From: an uncultured bacterium
GTDB lineage: Bacteria > Patescibacteriota > Gracilibacteria > Absconditabacterales > Absconditicoccaceae
DNA: 64,000 nucleotides
Direction of reading: 5' to 3'
Assembly: GCA_947168725.1 (NCBI GenBank)
Contig: CAMVNA010000001.1
Coordinates: 62,001 to 126,000, forward strand
Notes under the pieces: model-generated
Seen by the model: the letters and a program-made list of their open reading frames with translations, nothing else
Told to the model about the DNA's origin: nothing
Databases searched by the model: none
Program-made: the position numbers and the translations under genes
Shown: positions 42,466 through 53,903 of the stretch, one piece after another
Position numbering within the stretch: position 1 is the stretch's first letter
How the letters are laid out: every line of letters begins with the position of its first letter

Positions 42466-43764
42466 TTATGCATTCATGTATGTAAAATGCATTGGATCAT
42501 TATAATTTGAACTTCGATCTCATCATCGATAAAATCAGTGTTTTTTCCGTATTGCTACCGTTTCCTTACCATTAAAATATGGACTGCTCTTATCTGTTTT
42601 ACCGTAAACTCACCCATTCACATTATAATTGACATCAACTGCTGATCAGTAACTATGATGTGACATCTTGTTTCATTTACGCATTTTTCTCCAACAAAAT
42701 CATCATGTTTTTTTTGGATTTACTGGAATGTTTTTATCATACATCTCTTTAAATATAGCCTCATATTCACTCGCTAATTTTGAATGAATATTTAGTTTTA
42801 ATTTATCTTCTTGTCAATCTGGTGTACGAACAGGCACCTCTATTTTCGTGAGATATTTTTGCATTTCCTCTTTGTTTTGTGGAATTCACTCAGGGAATAA
42901 TCGTTTCATACGTTCATTTTTAGGTATATTTGCTGCTTCTCATACTTCTGCAGACGTTATACTAGAAGATTCATTGTTTGAACTTGAATAATTGTCTATT
43001 AAATCAGAAGATCATCCACTTGAACTTGAATAATTGTCTATTGATTCAGAAGAAGATCCACTTGAATTTGAAGAATTATCTGTTGATTCAGAAGAAGATC
43101 CACTTGAATTTGAAGAGTTATCTGTTGATTTATTCGAATGTTTTCTATGCTTATGTGAGCTTTTTTTCTCCTTCTTTTCTTTTTTCTTTTCTTTTTTGTC
43201 TTCTTTTGAAAATTGTTCTAATAAACCATCAAAACCTTTATTTTTCCATTTTTTTAAAAATTTATCTATTTCATCTTTTTTTATTGCTTTTTTTAAGTCT
43301 TTATAAAAATGTTTAAATTCTTTTTTATCATGTTTTTTAATTATATTTTCTCGCTCTTTGTTTGTTAATAATATTCCTTTTTCTTTTAACGCTTTTTTGT
43401 ATTTTTCTCTCCATTTTCTATGTTTTTTCTTTGGTTCTTCTTCGTTTTCCTTTTTTACTTTATTTTCTGTTTCTGTATCCTTTTTTACTTCATTTTTAAT
43501 ATTATTTCATTTTTTCTTAAAATATATTAATATTTCTTCTTCTAATTCTTTTTTCCTTTTTTCTATTTTTTTATATTCTTTTAACCATTTTTCTAAACCT
43601 GTAAGTTGCTGTTTTGATTTATTTACTTCTTGTTCTGATGATTCTTTCTTTTGCTTTTTGTTCTCTTTATATTCTTTTTTTTCGACTTCAGTTGAACGTC
43701 ACTCGGTTTTACGGTGTTCTGTTACTTCTTTTTTTCCCTCTCATTTGTATGTATCTTTGGACAT
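42466..43764 (-). CDS. M15 (VanY/CwlK-like) peptidoglycan peptidase with long charged N-terminus
   Basis: 432 aa. The C-terminal about 110 residues contain FCWRKMRKGNKMSHHSYGSAVDVNYN (HxxGxAxD, metal ligands near residue 368) and YNDPMHFTY with the last His ligand near residue 424, as in D-Ala-D-Ala or L-Ala-D-Glu peptidases. Residues 1-230 are an extremely Lys/Glu-rich helical region. It is joined to the catalytic domain by Ser/Asn repeats of 14 residues. There is no clear signal peptide. The architecture is unusual; the enzyme family is well supported. Confidence 0.82.
42972..43130 (-). repeat. 42-bp tandem repeats in the M15 peptidase linker
   Basis: About three to four units of 42 bp encode STDNSSNSSGSSSE-like segments. 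The two central units are nearly identical at the DNA level and the outer ones have diverged. Confidence 0.8.
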
Positions 43765-43820
43765 CCTATAGATTTTTAAAAATAAAACCTAGTGAATTAA
43801 ATTTATTATATTCAATTAAA

Positions 43821-43848
43821 ATTATAATTAAAATTTTTAATTTGTCAA
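43821..43848 (-). promoter_or_regulatory. Consensus promoter of the M15 peptidase gene
   Basis: Minus strand TTGACA (43848-43843), 16-bp spacer, TATAAT (43826-43821), 57 bp before the ATG. Confidence 0.75.
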
Positions 43849-43885
43849 AAAATCGAAGATTTTTTTCAATTATTGATAAAAATCT

Positions 43886-45469
43886 TTAATCTATTGTTAA
43901 TCACTTTGCTACTGATTTAAGTGGCCTCAAAGAAATTCACACAATAAATAAATTGTAAATTCATGCAATTATTAGAAATAATCGCCGACTAAGATTATGA
44001 TTTTCTAACCATCCATTTATAAAAAATCAAATAATTAACATAATCATTAAAATTCAAAATAATTCTAATCAAGCTTTTTTTTGAAATTTAGGGAAAACTT
44101 TCAGTTTTCAAGCTACTATCATCGCTCAAAACATAAATATAGTTTCTATTAAAACTTGTGTAATTACTCATCATAACAATCATAATTGTGGAATTGAAAT
44201 AGTTTGTCACAATATATTTATATCTAATCATTTAATTATACATAAACCAACCAAAATTCATATTATTACTCATGTTAGATTGATTTTAAAAAGTACATTC
44301 TGCTTTTCGATTGATACAAATAAATAATTGAAAATTTGCTTAATAAAACTGAAAAATAATACAATTCCAAGAAATGGTAAAATCTGATTAGATCACCATG
44401 TAGCTATAGATTCTCGACTTCATAAAAAATCTTTACTAGATACAAATAATATTATATCTCTATTAAAAACTCGAAAATCTATCGCTATTATTCATCCGAT
44501 CCATGCAACTAAGCTAAGTAAATTTCACATGGATTTTCTTTTATTTATAGTTGAATATGTAGGAATTTTATGAAGTAAACTATTTCCTAATGATGATGGA
44601 ATAATTAAAAGAATTTCTAATAATGACAATGCTAATGCCCAATATCATACATATTCATATCATGATGATGTTGGAAAAAACCAACCCAAAAACATCAAAA
44701 CAATCAATGTATGGAATGAACTAAAAAAATATGAAAATCAGTATCTCCAATTTTCTTTAAAAATATTTTTTATAAATTTTAAATCTATATCTATTTTAAA
44801 TGGAAGTAAATCCTTACTTCTTAAATGAACATCTAAATTCTGTCAAATCGAGCTCGCAACTACCGAAAATATTACACAGCAGAATGCTAAAATTGTTGTT
44901 GTGTTTACTACATCTCAATCAAATTTTACACCCTTAAAAATAAGATATACAGTTGGGAATAAAACTGCTAATTGAGACAATCTTGCAACTATTAATGATC
45001 GACTTAATCTATTCATTTTCCGAAAAAGTTGTAATGGAAGCTGTTGGATTCATACAAACATATTACTTGCAGAATATAACATCGCAAGTGGTAGTCATCG
45101 GATTATGAATTGATTACTTGTGTATGCTGGAATCAAATATGCTGTTACAATAGCTATCGTGTAGATAATTATTATCATAAACATTCTAGTTCATACAAAT
45201 TTATGATAATTTTCTTTAAGTTCAGGTGATTCTCATCATTTTTCTTCTTTAATTGCTCAGAGACGTTTTACAGCAATTACATAAACACCGAAATCTACGA
45301 GAGCTGTTCGTCGAGCAAAAAATCTGAATATTGTCCCATAATCTCCATATCTAAGAGGTCATAAATATGAAGAAATAATTTTGGTAATTACAAAACCAAA
45401 AAGAGCTGAAATAATTCTCCCAAATAGTTGCCAAGCTGCATCTTTAATTACTAATTTATGTCACGACAT
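43886..45469 (-). CDS. Wzx/MurJ-like polysaccharide flippase
   Basis: 527 aa with about 12-14 membrane segments and short loops. The N-terminus AAWQLFGRIISALFGFVITKIISSYLGPLRYGDYG is typical of the oligosaccharide/polysaccharide (MOP) exporter superfamily, with the G..YG pattern after the first helix. It would flip a lipid-linked glycan across the membrane. That fits the WecA-like enzyme at 20.7 kb and MurG. Wzx and MurJ cannot be separated safely by eye; the N-terminus looks more like Wzx. It follows a small membrane-protein gene on the same strand with a 48-bp gap. Confidence 0.8.
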
Positions 45470-45517
45470 TTATTATATTTCACGTAAATATATTCAAAAA
45501 AATATTCAAAATCTGAT

Positions 45518-45976
45518 TTATAATTTTAATTTTCTAATAAATTTATCCATTGTTGTTTGCTCATAATTTTCGAGCATGGGAACATATCAATTTAATTCGT
45601 TAACGAAATTTTCGAGATTTTTTTCTGTATCTTTGATTGTATATATTCTAGGTACTTTCTTATCATCTATTATCACAATATTTTGGATTTTCTTTTTTTC
45701 TGTATGATATTCTAATACAAATCAACTTAAATTTTTATATGGAAAAACTATTTTTCATATTTGTAATGCTTCTGGTCATATTATCATTTTTATTATATTA
45801 TTTATTTTTGTTATATAGAAAATATAACCTCATGCTACAATAAATACAAATATTCATCAAACAATATTGCTTGATAATATCGAAAGTACTACAACTAATA
45901 GTATAACTAGAGAAAAAATTAAAAACCAATTCTTACTTCTATCAAATTTTTCTCAGTCATAAACTTTTAATTCCAT
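45518..45976 (-). CDS. Hypothetical small membrane protein, 152 aa
   Basis: Residues about 25-70 form two adjacent hydrophobic helices (WFLIFSLVILLVVVLSIL, then GGIFVFIVAGGYIFYIT). A soluble C-terminal half follows (IGKIVFPYKNLSGFVLEYHTEKKK) that resembles a small PH-like beta domain. It lies upstream of the flippase gene and is probably in the same transcript. No family is firmly recognised. Confidence 0.65.
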
Positions 45977-46003
45977 TATTTAAAAATAGTATAAGATAAA
46001 AAT

Positions 46004-46522
46004 TTAATTAATTGATTTTACAGTTATATCAAATATCAAGTCTTTCCCTGCTAATTCATGATTTAAGTCTAATGTTATTGATTTGTCTGTTACTTCTGTA
46101 ATCAGTGCTGCAGCTCATATTCATAAATAAACTCTTTGTCACTGTGTAAATTTACTTAAATCTCAAACTTCTTCTGCTGAATATGTCATCACATATTCTT
46201 CTTTACGTTGTCCGTATCATTTTTCTGGTCAGAATTGGACTGTCTTTGTCTGTCAAACTTTCATTCATATTACTCATTCATCAAATCATTTTATCATTTG
46301 TCATGCTCATACCTCAAAAGATAATCATTGAGTATAATCTCTACCTTCGTTATATTTTCAGCATCATTTTGCTACTGATTCTATACTTGTATCAAAAACT
46401 GTTCAATCTGGTAAACGTCATATATAATCTACAGTAATATTATCTCCATTTTTCACTTCATTTCACTTTCATTCTTTATCAGACTTTTCTAAATATTCCT
46501 GTACTGCTTTTTGTATTTCCAT
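46004..46522 (-). CDS. FKBP-type peptidyl-prolyl isomerase, SlyD-like, cytosolic
   Basis: 172 aa. [24 protein letters not shown], then GQMIKGFDEGVIGMKVGQTKTVQFGPEKGYG and the C-terminal [20 protein letters not shown] follow the SlyD order (isomerase core with an inserted flap). It has no signal peptide. It is close to its tandem neighbour at 46.5-47.2 kb, which has the same C-terminus but is a lipoprotein. Confidence 0.9.
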
Positions 46523-46545
46523 AATAATTAAAAATAAAGATTAAA

Positions 46546-47184
46546 TTAATTAATTGATTTTACGGTTATATCAAATATCAAATTCTTTCCAGCTAATTCA
46601 TGATTCATATCAAAAGTTACTTCTTTATCTGTAATTTTAACAATTTTAGCAGGATATCCCATTCATAGATAAACTGTATCTCATTCTGAGAATTGACTTA
46701 CATCTCATACTTCATCTATTGGAGTATTCATTATAAGGCTATCATCATATTCTCCATATCATTTTTCTGGTCAAAATTGGACTGTCTTTGTCTGTCAAAC
46801 TTTCATTCATATTACTCATTCATCGAATCATTTTACCATTTGTCATCACATTGCCTCAAAAGATAATCACTGAGTGTAATCTCTACCTTCAACATATGTT
46901 CCACATGCTTCAGCTATTGATTTAATACTTGTATCAAAAACTGTTCAATCTTCTAGGCGTCAAATATAATCTACTACTATATTATCTCATTGTTTTATTT
47001 CTTCTCATTGTCACTCTTTGTCTGCTCAATCTAAATATTTTTGGACTGTTGCTTCACAATTACTATTATCAACAATTTCTGTAGGTTGTACATTTTCTGT
47101 TTGTTCTTCTTCCTTTTTTCCACATGCTGTTAAAACAATTACCGAAAATAAACCCAAACTCAATAATAATACAGTTTTTTTCAT
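46546..47184 (-). CDS. FKBP-type peptidyl-prolyl isomerase, lipoprotein form
   Basis: 212 aa. The lipobox signal [24 protein letters not shown] is followed by an acidic linker of about 30 residues and the same SlyD-like core as the adjacent gene ([53 protein letters not shown]). It would fold proteins outside the membrane. The tandem order and shared C-terminal sequence point to a local duplication with a change of compartment. Confidence 0.9.
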
Positions 47185-47211
47185 TTTTAATATATAAATA
47201 AAATAAAAAAA

Positions 47212-48438
47212 TTATTCAATTTTACACAATAATTTTATTCCATCTTTTTTCTCTTCATTTTCAAGTCAAAGAAATACAAAATTTTCTACATTATTCCATC
47301 AATTCCACTTTGATTTTATTCAGACTTCTTTTTCTTGTATTAAATCACCATCACGTAAAATTATTTTTCAATTATTTTTTCATAAACTACTGAAACAATT
47401 GCTTGGAATTCGAAGATTTTTGAAATTCTCAGAATTTATGGTAAAATATACTGTAATTTTTGTATTTTCATCACTGAGAATAAGATCTGAAACTTCTTCT
47501 AAGATATTAACTGTAATTGTGTATTCTCATTCTCAGTTTAATATTGGACTACGAGTATAGATTTCACCGTAATAATATGAATTTCATCGATTTTTATTCT
47601 CTGTTACAATAGTTACTCATGTTAAATTTTTAGTTAGTAAATATTCATCAAAACTTAAACTTACAGAAATTTCAGGAGTAAAACTATTATCTACAATTTT
47701 TAATAATTTATCTCAATCTTCTATTTTATCTCATTCATTTATATAAATTTCTGACACTATTCAATAAATCGGAGCTCTCGGAGAATATTTATCAATTTCA
47801 TATAAATAATCTATATTTTCTTGGTTTTCTAGTAATATATTATTATCTAATCTAGTAACTTCTGATTTTAAATTTTCTCTTTGATTTTTTAATAAGGTTA
47901 ATTTTTTATTTATTTTTTGAGTTTCTTCTTGTATATTTTCTATTGTTTTTTTATCTTGTGAATCTATTGCTATACTCAATGCCGCGCCTTTTTCTCTTAA
48001 TTCTTTTTCTAAATCTAAAATTTCTTCTCAATATTCTGATTCAAATTGATTATATTCATCTTTTTTTTGGTAATATTCAGTAAATTGTCTTCATAGTCTA
48101 GTGTCAATGTCTATATCTACAATTTCTCAATTTTCATCTCATATTTGCATCAAAACATCCCATTCTTCTACAATATCTCACTCAGTTACGTTTAAAGTCA
48201 TTACTTCTCAATCTGTTTCAGATAATACTGTTACTTCTGGATAAGATAATATTTTTCACTCTTTACCAATTTGTAAAATATTTGAAAATTTGTTAATATT
48301 TATCCATTCTTCTTTGATTTCTTGTTTTTTATTTTTTCGGAAAATATCATAAATTACAAAAAATATTATAATTATAACAAAAATAATACAAAAAATACCA
48401 ATATTTTTATAATTTCTCCACCGATCTTTAAATTTCAT
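47212..48438 (-). CDS. HlyD/AcrA-family membrane fusion (adaptor) protein
   Basis: 408 aa. One N-terminal membrane helix (residues about 12-35) leads to a biotinyl-lipoyl half (GKILSYPEVTVLSETDGEVMTLNVTEGD). A coiled coil follows (residues about 105-200, KKTIENIQEETQKINKKLTLL), then the second half (APIYGIVSEIYINEGDKIEDG) and beta-barrel strands. This is the order of HlyD and RND/ABC adaptors. No pump gene is adjacent in the window. The start was chosen at ATG 48438, just before the helix. Confidence 0.82.
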
Positions 48439-48519
48439 TATTTCTGTAATATTTTTATTTTTTAAACCAATAATTAATTGTAAAAATATCAAAAATTATA
48501 TCAAGAAATAATACTTTAC

Positions 48520-48541
48520 TTGAAACTTTCATATGTTTCAA
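48520..48541. promoter_or_regulatory. Palindrome between the adaptor and FemAB genes
   Basis: TTGAAAC TTTCATAT GTTTCAA, 7-bp arms with an 8-bp spacer, in the 146-bp divergent intergenic region; a possible operator. Confidence 0.4.
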
Positions 48542-48584
48542 TATTATAAATCAACTTAAATATTTTATCTATCTTCATAGAATC

Positions 48585-49640
48585 GTGACATCTTTATCAT
48601 CATTCTATTCTTATCCACTTGAACCAATATCAGATTATAATCTTTATCAATCTCAAGTACGACAAGATATTCAGTCAAAAATATATAGAAAACCTACTTT
48701 CAAAGTACATCTTTTTGGACAAGATTATTTTTGATTGATAAAAAAGAAAAAAATCTGACCATTTTCTATTCAATGGCTACAAGTAATGTGAGTTTTTTTA
48801 CCTGATGATATAGAATTAATTCATAAAGAACTAGATTATATCAAGAAAAAATATGGAAGTAAAATGTGAAATATTTGTTTCCAACTGTGAATAAATAATA
48901 CTATGATTAGATTTTTTAATAATATCAAAAAGCCTGAATGATTTGAAGAAGAAGTAAAAAATATGAGATTAGATTTACGTGAAAAAGTATGTAAAGAATT
49001 TTGACTGAAAGTAGCATTCCGTGAGAATATGCCAGAAAGTAATATAGTTTATGAACTTGATAAATCTAATGAGGAAATTTTAGCATGATTTAACGACTGA
49101 GCTAGACAAAAAGTAAGAAAATGAATTTCACATTGAGTTGAATTTTCTGTAGCAACTCCAGAGGAACATTCAGTTTTTTATAAAAAATGGTGTGAAGTTT
49201 CACAGCTTAAATGATTTACTCCGATCACTAGAAGACAATTTGAAGCTTTGATGAGATATTTTAAGGAAAATAACAATTGAGACCTTTTTGTAACTAAATA
49301 TGAATGAGAAATCATTGCATGAAGTGTATGTGCTTTTGACTGAAAAACTATGATATATTTATATGGATTTTCTCAGAGATGAAAAAACGCCTACTGATGA
49401 CAACAATTCTTGAAGTATAATGCTTTTTGTCGAGCTAGAGATAATGGATATGCTAGATGTGATATGATGTGATGAGCTCCAACATGATTCCCAGATCATC
49501 CACTCACATGAGTAAGTGCTTTCAAAGAATCTCTTTGATGAGAAAAAATTGAACAATGGGGTAGTTATGATTTAGTATTAAATCCATGGTTATATAAATG
49601 TTTTGATATGTATACATCAGCTAGACATAAAAAACATTAG
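48585..49640 (+). CDS. FemAB-family peptidoglycan bridge aminoacyltransferase
   Basis: 351 aa. Two GNAT-like halves: an N-terminal RKPTFKVHLFGQDYFGLIKKKK half and a C-terminal VATPEEHSVFYKKWCEVSQL...GEIIAGSVCAFDGKTMIYLYGFSQRGKNAYGGQQFLKY half. The latter contains the GAxxxxFPDHPLTGVSAFKESLGG end typical of FemABX and methicillin-resistance factors. It adds amino acids from tRNA to the lipid II stem peptide. No ATG is found at the N-terminus, so GTG 48585 is the likely start; it could begin a little further upstream. Confidence 0.85.
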
Positions 49641-49645
49641 AAAAA

Positions 49646-49673
49646 TTGACTTTTAAAATTTTTAATATATAAT
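49646..49673 (+). promoter_or_regulatory. Promoter of the MORN-like protein gene
   Basis: TTGACT (49646-49651), 16-bp spacer, TATAAT (49668-49673), 36 bp before the ATG. Confidence 0.65.
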
Positions 49674-49708
49674 TAGATATAATGTTTTTTTATTTAAAAA
49701 AAATAAAA

Positions 49709-50281
49709 ATGAAAAAATTTCTAATATTTACCGTTATTTTTATTCTAGTATTTATGTGATTATGATTTTTTTGGTATCGTTCTAAACCTTTTATAGATTG
49801 TCCAAAATGATATAATAAAGTTATTAATAATTTTTTATGAAAATATGTTTCTTGTAAAGATCAAAATTGAAAAACATCTTGAATTTCCTACGAAAAAAGT
49901 GACCGATGATACCTTCAATTATTTACATATGATAATGATGAAATAATTAAAATGGAATATTATACATCTACTAATTGATATTTATATGAAGAATGTTATT
50001 GGGAGAATTGACTTCGAAAATGTACAACATTTGATAAATGAAAATTTAAATTTTTAATGGGTATTAAAAATTTTATTAGATGATTTTGAGGTCGATATGA
50101 TACATGAACAATTTTAAGTATAATAAATTATAATGAGCATCATACTTATCAATGACCTTATTATCTGTATTATGAAAATTGAAATATATGACTAAGTTGA
50201 AATTATGATAAATGATTAAAAACATGATTACGAATAAAATATGATAGAAATTGAAGTATTTTATCTGAAGAATATTATTAG
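49709..50281 (+). CDS. Membrane-anchored MORN-type repeat protein
   Basis: 190 aa. An N-terminal membrane helix (FLIFTVIFILVFMGLGFFW) is followed by Tyr/Gly/Asn-rich repeats. The clearest is near the end, YYLYYENGNIYGLSGNYDKG then LRIKYDRNGSILSEEYY, the MORN_2 toxin-antitoxin-type pattern. The external repeat domain probably has a binding or scaffold role. Nearly all repeat glycines are UGA. Confidence 0.7.
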
Positions 50282-50324
50282 AAATACTATTTTACACAAA
50301 AAAATAATATTCATTTTTGAATAA

Positions 50325-50654
50325 TTATTTGTTAGCTTCTATTTTGTCTAAAATTTCATTTTCAGGCAAAACTCCTACAAAATTATCAACTATTTCTCAA
50401 TTTTTAAAGAAAAATACTGCAGGAATTGAGTTAATATTATATTGAGCAGCTAATTCTTGATTAGCATCTACATCTACTGTTAATAATTGGATTTCTGGAT
50501 GTTCACTAGCTATTTTGTGTAATAATGGTTTTAAAACTCTACATGGTCCACACCATACAGCCCAAAAATCTACTATTGTTAATTTTTCAGATTTTACAGC
50601 TTCATCAAACTGATCTTTTGATGTAATTTCTATAATATTTTCTGCTTCTGCCAT
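50325..50654 (-). CDS. trxA: Thioredoxin
   Basis: 109 aa, the usual length. VDFWAVWCGPCRVLKPLL has the active site WCGPC (residues about 33-37). VDVDANQELAAQYNINSIPAVFFFKNGE has the cis-Pro loop. It is a cytosolic disulfide reductase. Single gene, convergent with the MORN-like gene. Confidence 0.95.
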
Positions 50655-50699
50655 TTTTTTAATTAGTAATTAAATAAAATTCAGATTTTTTATGATCTA

Positions 50700-51110
50700 T
50701 TAAACTTCTATAATAACTTCATTTTTCTTAGCTTTTTGTTTTTTAACTTTTTCTGTAGTTAAAATATTAGTTGGAAATAATATTAATATTAAAACTCATA
50801 AAACTGAAAATAGATCTCAAATATATATATGAGAATATCCATCATTAGCTAATATAACCTGGGATACGACTATGAATAATAATCCAATAACTAATGCTGT
50901 AGCTCTAGAAAATTTTATATGAATTGGATATATTCCATACAATCAAATCATATACAGACAAAGTAGTATTAAAATTACATACATTGGAATATTTCGATTA
51001 GAATATTCAGGCTTTACAATCATACTTCACTGAGAAATTAACCATATTAAATATAATAAAAACACTCAAAATATAGCTATAACAATACTTCTTTTTATAT
51101 TATCTTTCAT
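50700..51110 (-). CDS. Small polytopic membrane protein, 136 aa
   Basis: Four hydrophobic helices (residues about 7-25, 42-62, 70-88 and 99-117) and a Lys-rich cytosolic tail (TTEKVKKQKAKK). It lies upstream of thioredoxin on the same strand with a 45-bp gap. No family recognised. Confidence 0.65.
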
Positions 51111-51469
51111 ATAAAAAATATTAAAAAATAAATTCTGATTTTCTTATATTGTTTGATTTTTATTTTTCAACATTTTATTCGCCAATTTTTCTTTTATTAT
51201 ATAAGTATATTAATTTATAAAAAAATTAAGAATAATCATAATAGTGAAATGTTAAAATTTTGATAAATTTAAATAAATGTATTTCTGATTTATTGTTTTC
51301 ATATTTTTTTGAAATGTTAAATAATGTGAGAATGTTAAAAATAATGTTAATAAAAATTTTTTTATAAATTTAATGATGTTAAGATGTTAAAAAAATGTGA
51401 AATTTTAACATTGAAATATTCTAATATTTATCTATATAAAAAAGTGTTTTTATATTTCAATATATAACA
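51111..51469. promoter_or_regulatory. AT-rich intergenic region with clustered ATGTTAA repeats
   Basis: Direct copies of ATGTTAA at 51249, 51314, 51332, 51344, 51376 and 51384, and one inverted TTAACAT at 51405. There is no open frame. They lie upstream of the MscL-LepA-MscS run and could be regulator binding sites or iteron-like sequences. Confidence 0.5.
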
Positions 51470-51754
51470 ATGCGAGAAGAATTTATGGAATTTGTAGCTC
51501 AAAATAATGTAATTTGAGTTGCTATCTGACTTTTAATTGCAACAAAGGTTTGAGAATTAACTAAATCTTTAATTGAAGATTTTGTTACTCCTCTTATTTT
51601 TTCTCCAATTCTTAAAAAATTAAAGATTGAAAAATTGGAAGATCTTTCATGGAGATGAGTTCTTTACTGAAAATTACTTGCAAGAGGTATTGATTTTATA
51701 ATTGTAGCATTGGTTGTTTTCTTAGTTATAAAAGCTATAGGAGTAGAAATTTAA
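51470..51754 (+). CDS. mscL: Large-conductance mechanosensitive channel MscL (short form)
   Basis: 94 aa. MREEFMEFVAQNNVIGVAIGLLIATKVGELTKSLIEDFVTPLI matches the amphipathic start and first pore helix of MscL, followed by a short loop and a second helix (DFIIVALVVFLVIKAIGVE). It lacks the usual cytoplasmic C-terminal helix and is shorter than the typical 100-150 aa. It opens under membrane tension to release solutes. An MscS gene lies 0.7 kb downstream. Confidence 0.8.
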
Positions 51755-51785
51755 TTTGTTATTTAGAAGTTGAAAATATGTAAGT

Positions 51786-52385
51786 ATGTCTACAGAACAT
51801 ATTCGTAATTTTTGTATAATAGCTCATATTGATCATTGAAAGTCTACACTTGCAGATAGAATGCTAGAAATTACATGAACTGTTAGAAAACTTGAACATA
51901 GTCAAGTTTTAGACAGAATGGACATTGAACAGGAAAGATGAATTACAATTAAACTTACTCCTGCAAGAATGCAGTGGAAATGATATGAATTAAATTTGAT
52001 AGATACTCCAGGTCATGTAGATTTTCAGTATGAGGTTTCTCGTTCACTCGCAGCAGTAGAATGAGCAATTTTATTAGTTGATGCAAGTCAGTGAATACAA
52101 GCTCAGACTTTATCTACACTTTATCAGGCAATAGATCAATGATTAGAGATTATTCCAGTTCTAAATAAAATTGATCTTCCTGCTGCAAATCCTGCAAGAG
52201 TGGCAGCAGAAATTGAGCATGTAATTTGAATTCCAGCTGATGAAATTATTTGTGTTTCATGAAAAACAGGTGAAAATGTGGATAAAGTTTTAGATGCTAT
52301 TATAGAAAAAATTGATAATCCGACTGTTCATAAAGAGAAAAACCCAAGTAAATTTATAATTCAAAAAGAAGAAAAATTAGAATAA
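51786..52385 (+). CDS. LepA (EF4)-like GTPase reduced to the G domain
   Basis: 199 aa, whereas LepA is about 600. [23 protein letters not shown] (G1, with the Gly of DHGKS as UGA), RGITIKLTPARM (G2), NLIDTPGHVDFQYEV (G3), LNKIDLPAANP (G4) and VSGKTGEN (G5) match LepA closely. The chain ends with a stop 20 residues after G5; domains II-V and the C-terminal domain are absent, and the next gene is MscS. It could be a trimmed functional GTPase or a remnant that has kept a fully intact G domain. Confidence 0.85.
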
Positions 52386-52408
52386 TTTATATAATTTAAA
52401 AATATAAA

Positions 52409-53452
52409 ATGTTAGATTCTGTAAAAGATATTACAAATACTGTAATTTATTGAAATACTGTATGAATGATAATTCTTTCGGTATTAATATTTTTGATTTT
52501 GTATTTTGTTGTAAATATTTTATTAAAAAAATTAGATTCTCTAAAAGAAAAAGAATCTGAAAAAAAATGGATAAATTTTTTAAGTAAAATAATGAATAAA
52601 TTTCCAAGATGGCTTTTTATAGCGATGGAAATTTATATAGCAATAAGTTTTTTAAATTTTTCAGAAAAAGTTAATTTAATATTAAAATCAATATTTTTGT
52701 GAATAGTTACTATATTTGCGGTAAAAATTATTATAAAATGAATAGATTTTTCATTGGAAAAGTTCTTTAGTAAAGACAAAACAGCCAAAAAATCCGTAGA
52801 AACTATCGTGACAGTTATAGTTTGGGCTTTATGAGTTTTTGTGTTTTTGACTAATATTTGAGTAGATTTGACTCCAGTTTTGGCATGATTTGGAATAGCT
52901 TGAATCGCAGTTGCATTCGCTTTACAAAATATTCTGACAGATTTATTTTCTTCTTTTTCTATAATTCTCAGTAAACCATTTATAGTTGGTGATTATATCA
53001 AAATATGAGAATGAAGTAGTGAAAAGATTTGAACAGTAAAACAAATTTCTCTCAAATCTACTACGATTCAGACAGTTCAATGACAGAATGTAATTATTCC
53101 AAATAGTAATATTCTCGCTACTGAAGTGATAAATTATAGAACTATGAAAAGTAGAAGACAGAGAATTTCTATTTGAGTGACTTATGATACATGAATTAAA
53201 AAGCTGAAAATTATTCCAGAAATTATCAAAGATATAGTTTCAAAGCAAAAAGATGTAGAATATGAACGATGTTATTTAGAGAAAATGTGAGACTTTAGTA
53301 TAAACTTTCTGATGAGTTATAATATTTTGAATCCAGATTATGAAGCAACTTTAAAAATAAATGAAGAGATTTATCTTGAATTGATAGAAAAGTTTGAAAA
53401 AGAATGAATAGAATTTGCATTTCCTTCTCAGACTATTTATGTTAGTAAATAG
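52409..53452 (+). CDS. mscS: Small-conductance mechanosensitive channel MscS
   Basis: 347 aa. Several N-terminal membrane helices; the pore-lining helix region LTPVLAGFGIAGIAVAFALQNILTDLFSSFSIILSKPFIVGDYIKIG is the MscS signature. The cytosolic beta domain follows (GTVKQISLKSTTIQTVQGQNVIIPNSNI). It releases solutes on osmotic downshock. It lies 24 bp after the LepA-like gene, likely in one transcript with mscL. Confidence 0.93.
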
Positions 53453-53479
53453 ATTTTTATAATTTAAAATTATATAATT

Positions 53480-53800
53480 ATGATTTTAACAACAACACCT
53501 ACGGTAGAATGAAAACGTATTACAAATTATCATGGTATAGTGTTTGGTGAAGTTATTAGTGGTGTTAATTTATTTAAAGATTTCTTTGCGAGTATACGTG
53601 ACATGATATGAGGTCGTTCTGGTTCTTATGAGGAAGAATTAATAAAAGCTCGTGAAACTGCTCTAGAAGAATTAACCAAACGTGCAATGGAAAAAGGTGC
53701 TAATGCTGTCGTTGGTATTGATATTGATTATGAAGTATTAGGACAAAAGAATAGTATGTTAATGGTTACTGCATCATGAACAGCTGTTACGATATCATAA
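53480..53800 (+). CDS. YbjQ/UPF0145 family protein
   Basis: 106 aa, family length. [29 protein letters not shown] at the start, [29 protein letters not shown] in the middle and VTASGTAV at the end match the heavy-metal-binding-like YbjQ fold. Its function is unknown. It starts 28 bp after mscS. Confidence 0.88.
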
Positions 53801-53903
53801 AATTTTATAAACAAAATAATAAAAGAATTTTCTGATAAATATTTTATTAATTTTCTTTTATTTAATAGTTGTTTTGTTTGGCTTTATTAGTTTATAAATA
53901 TAA

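Noticed and set aside
42972-43130. Possible CRISPR-like array
   Set aside because: Units are contiguous 42-bp coding repeats without spacers, inside the M15 peptidase gene.
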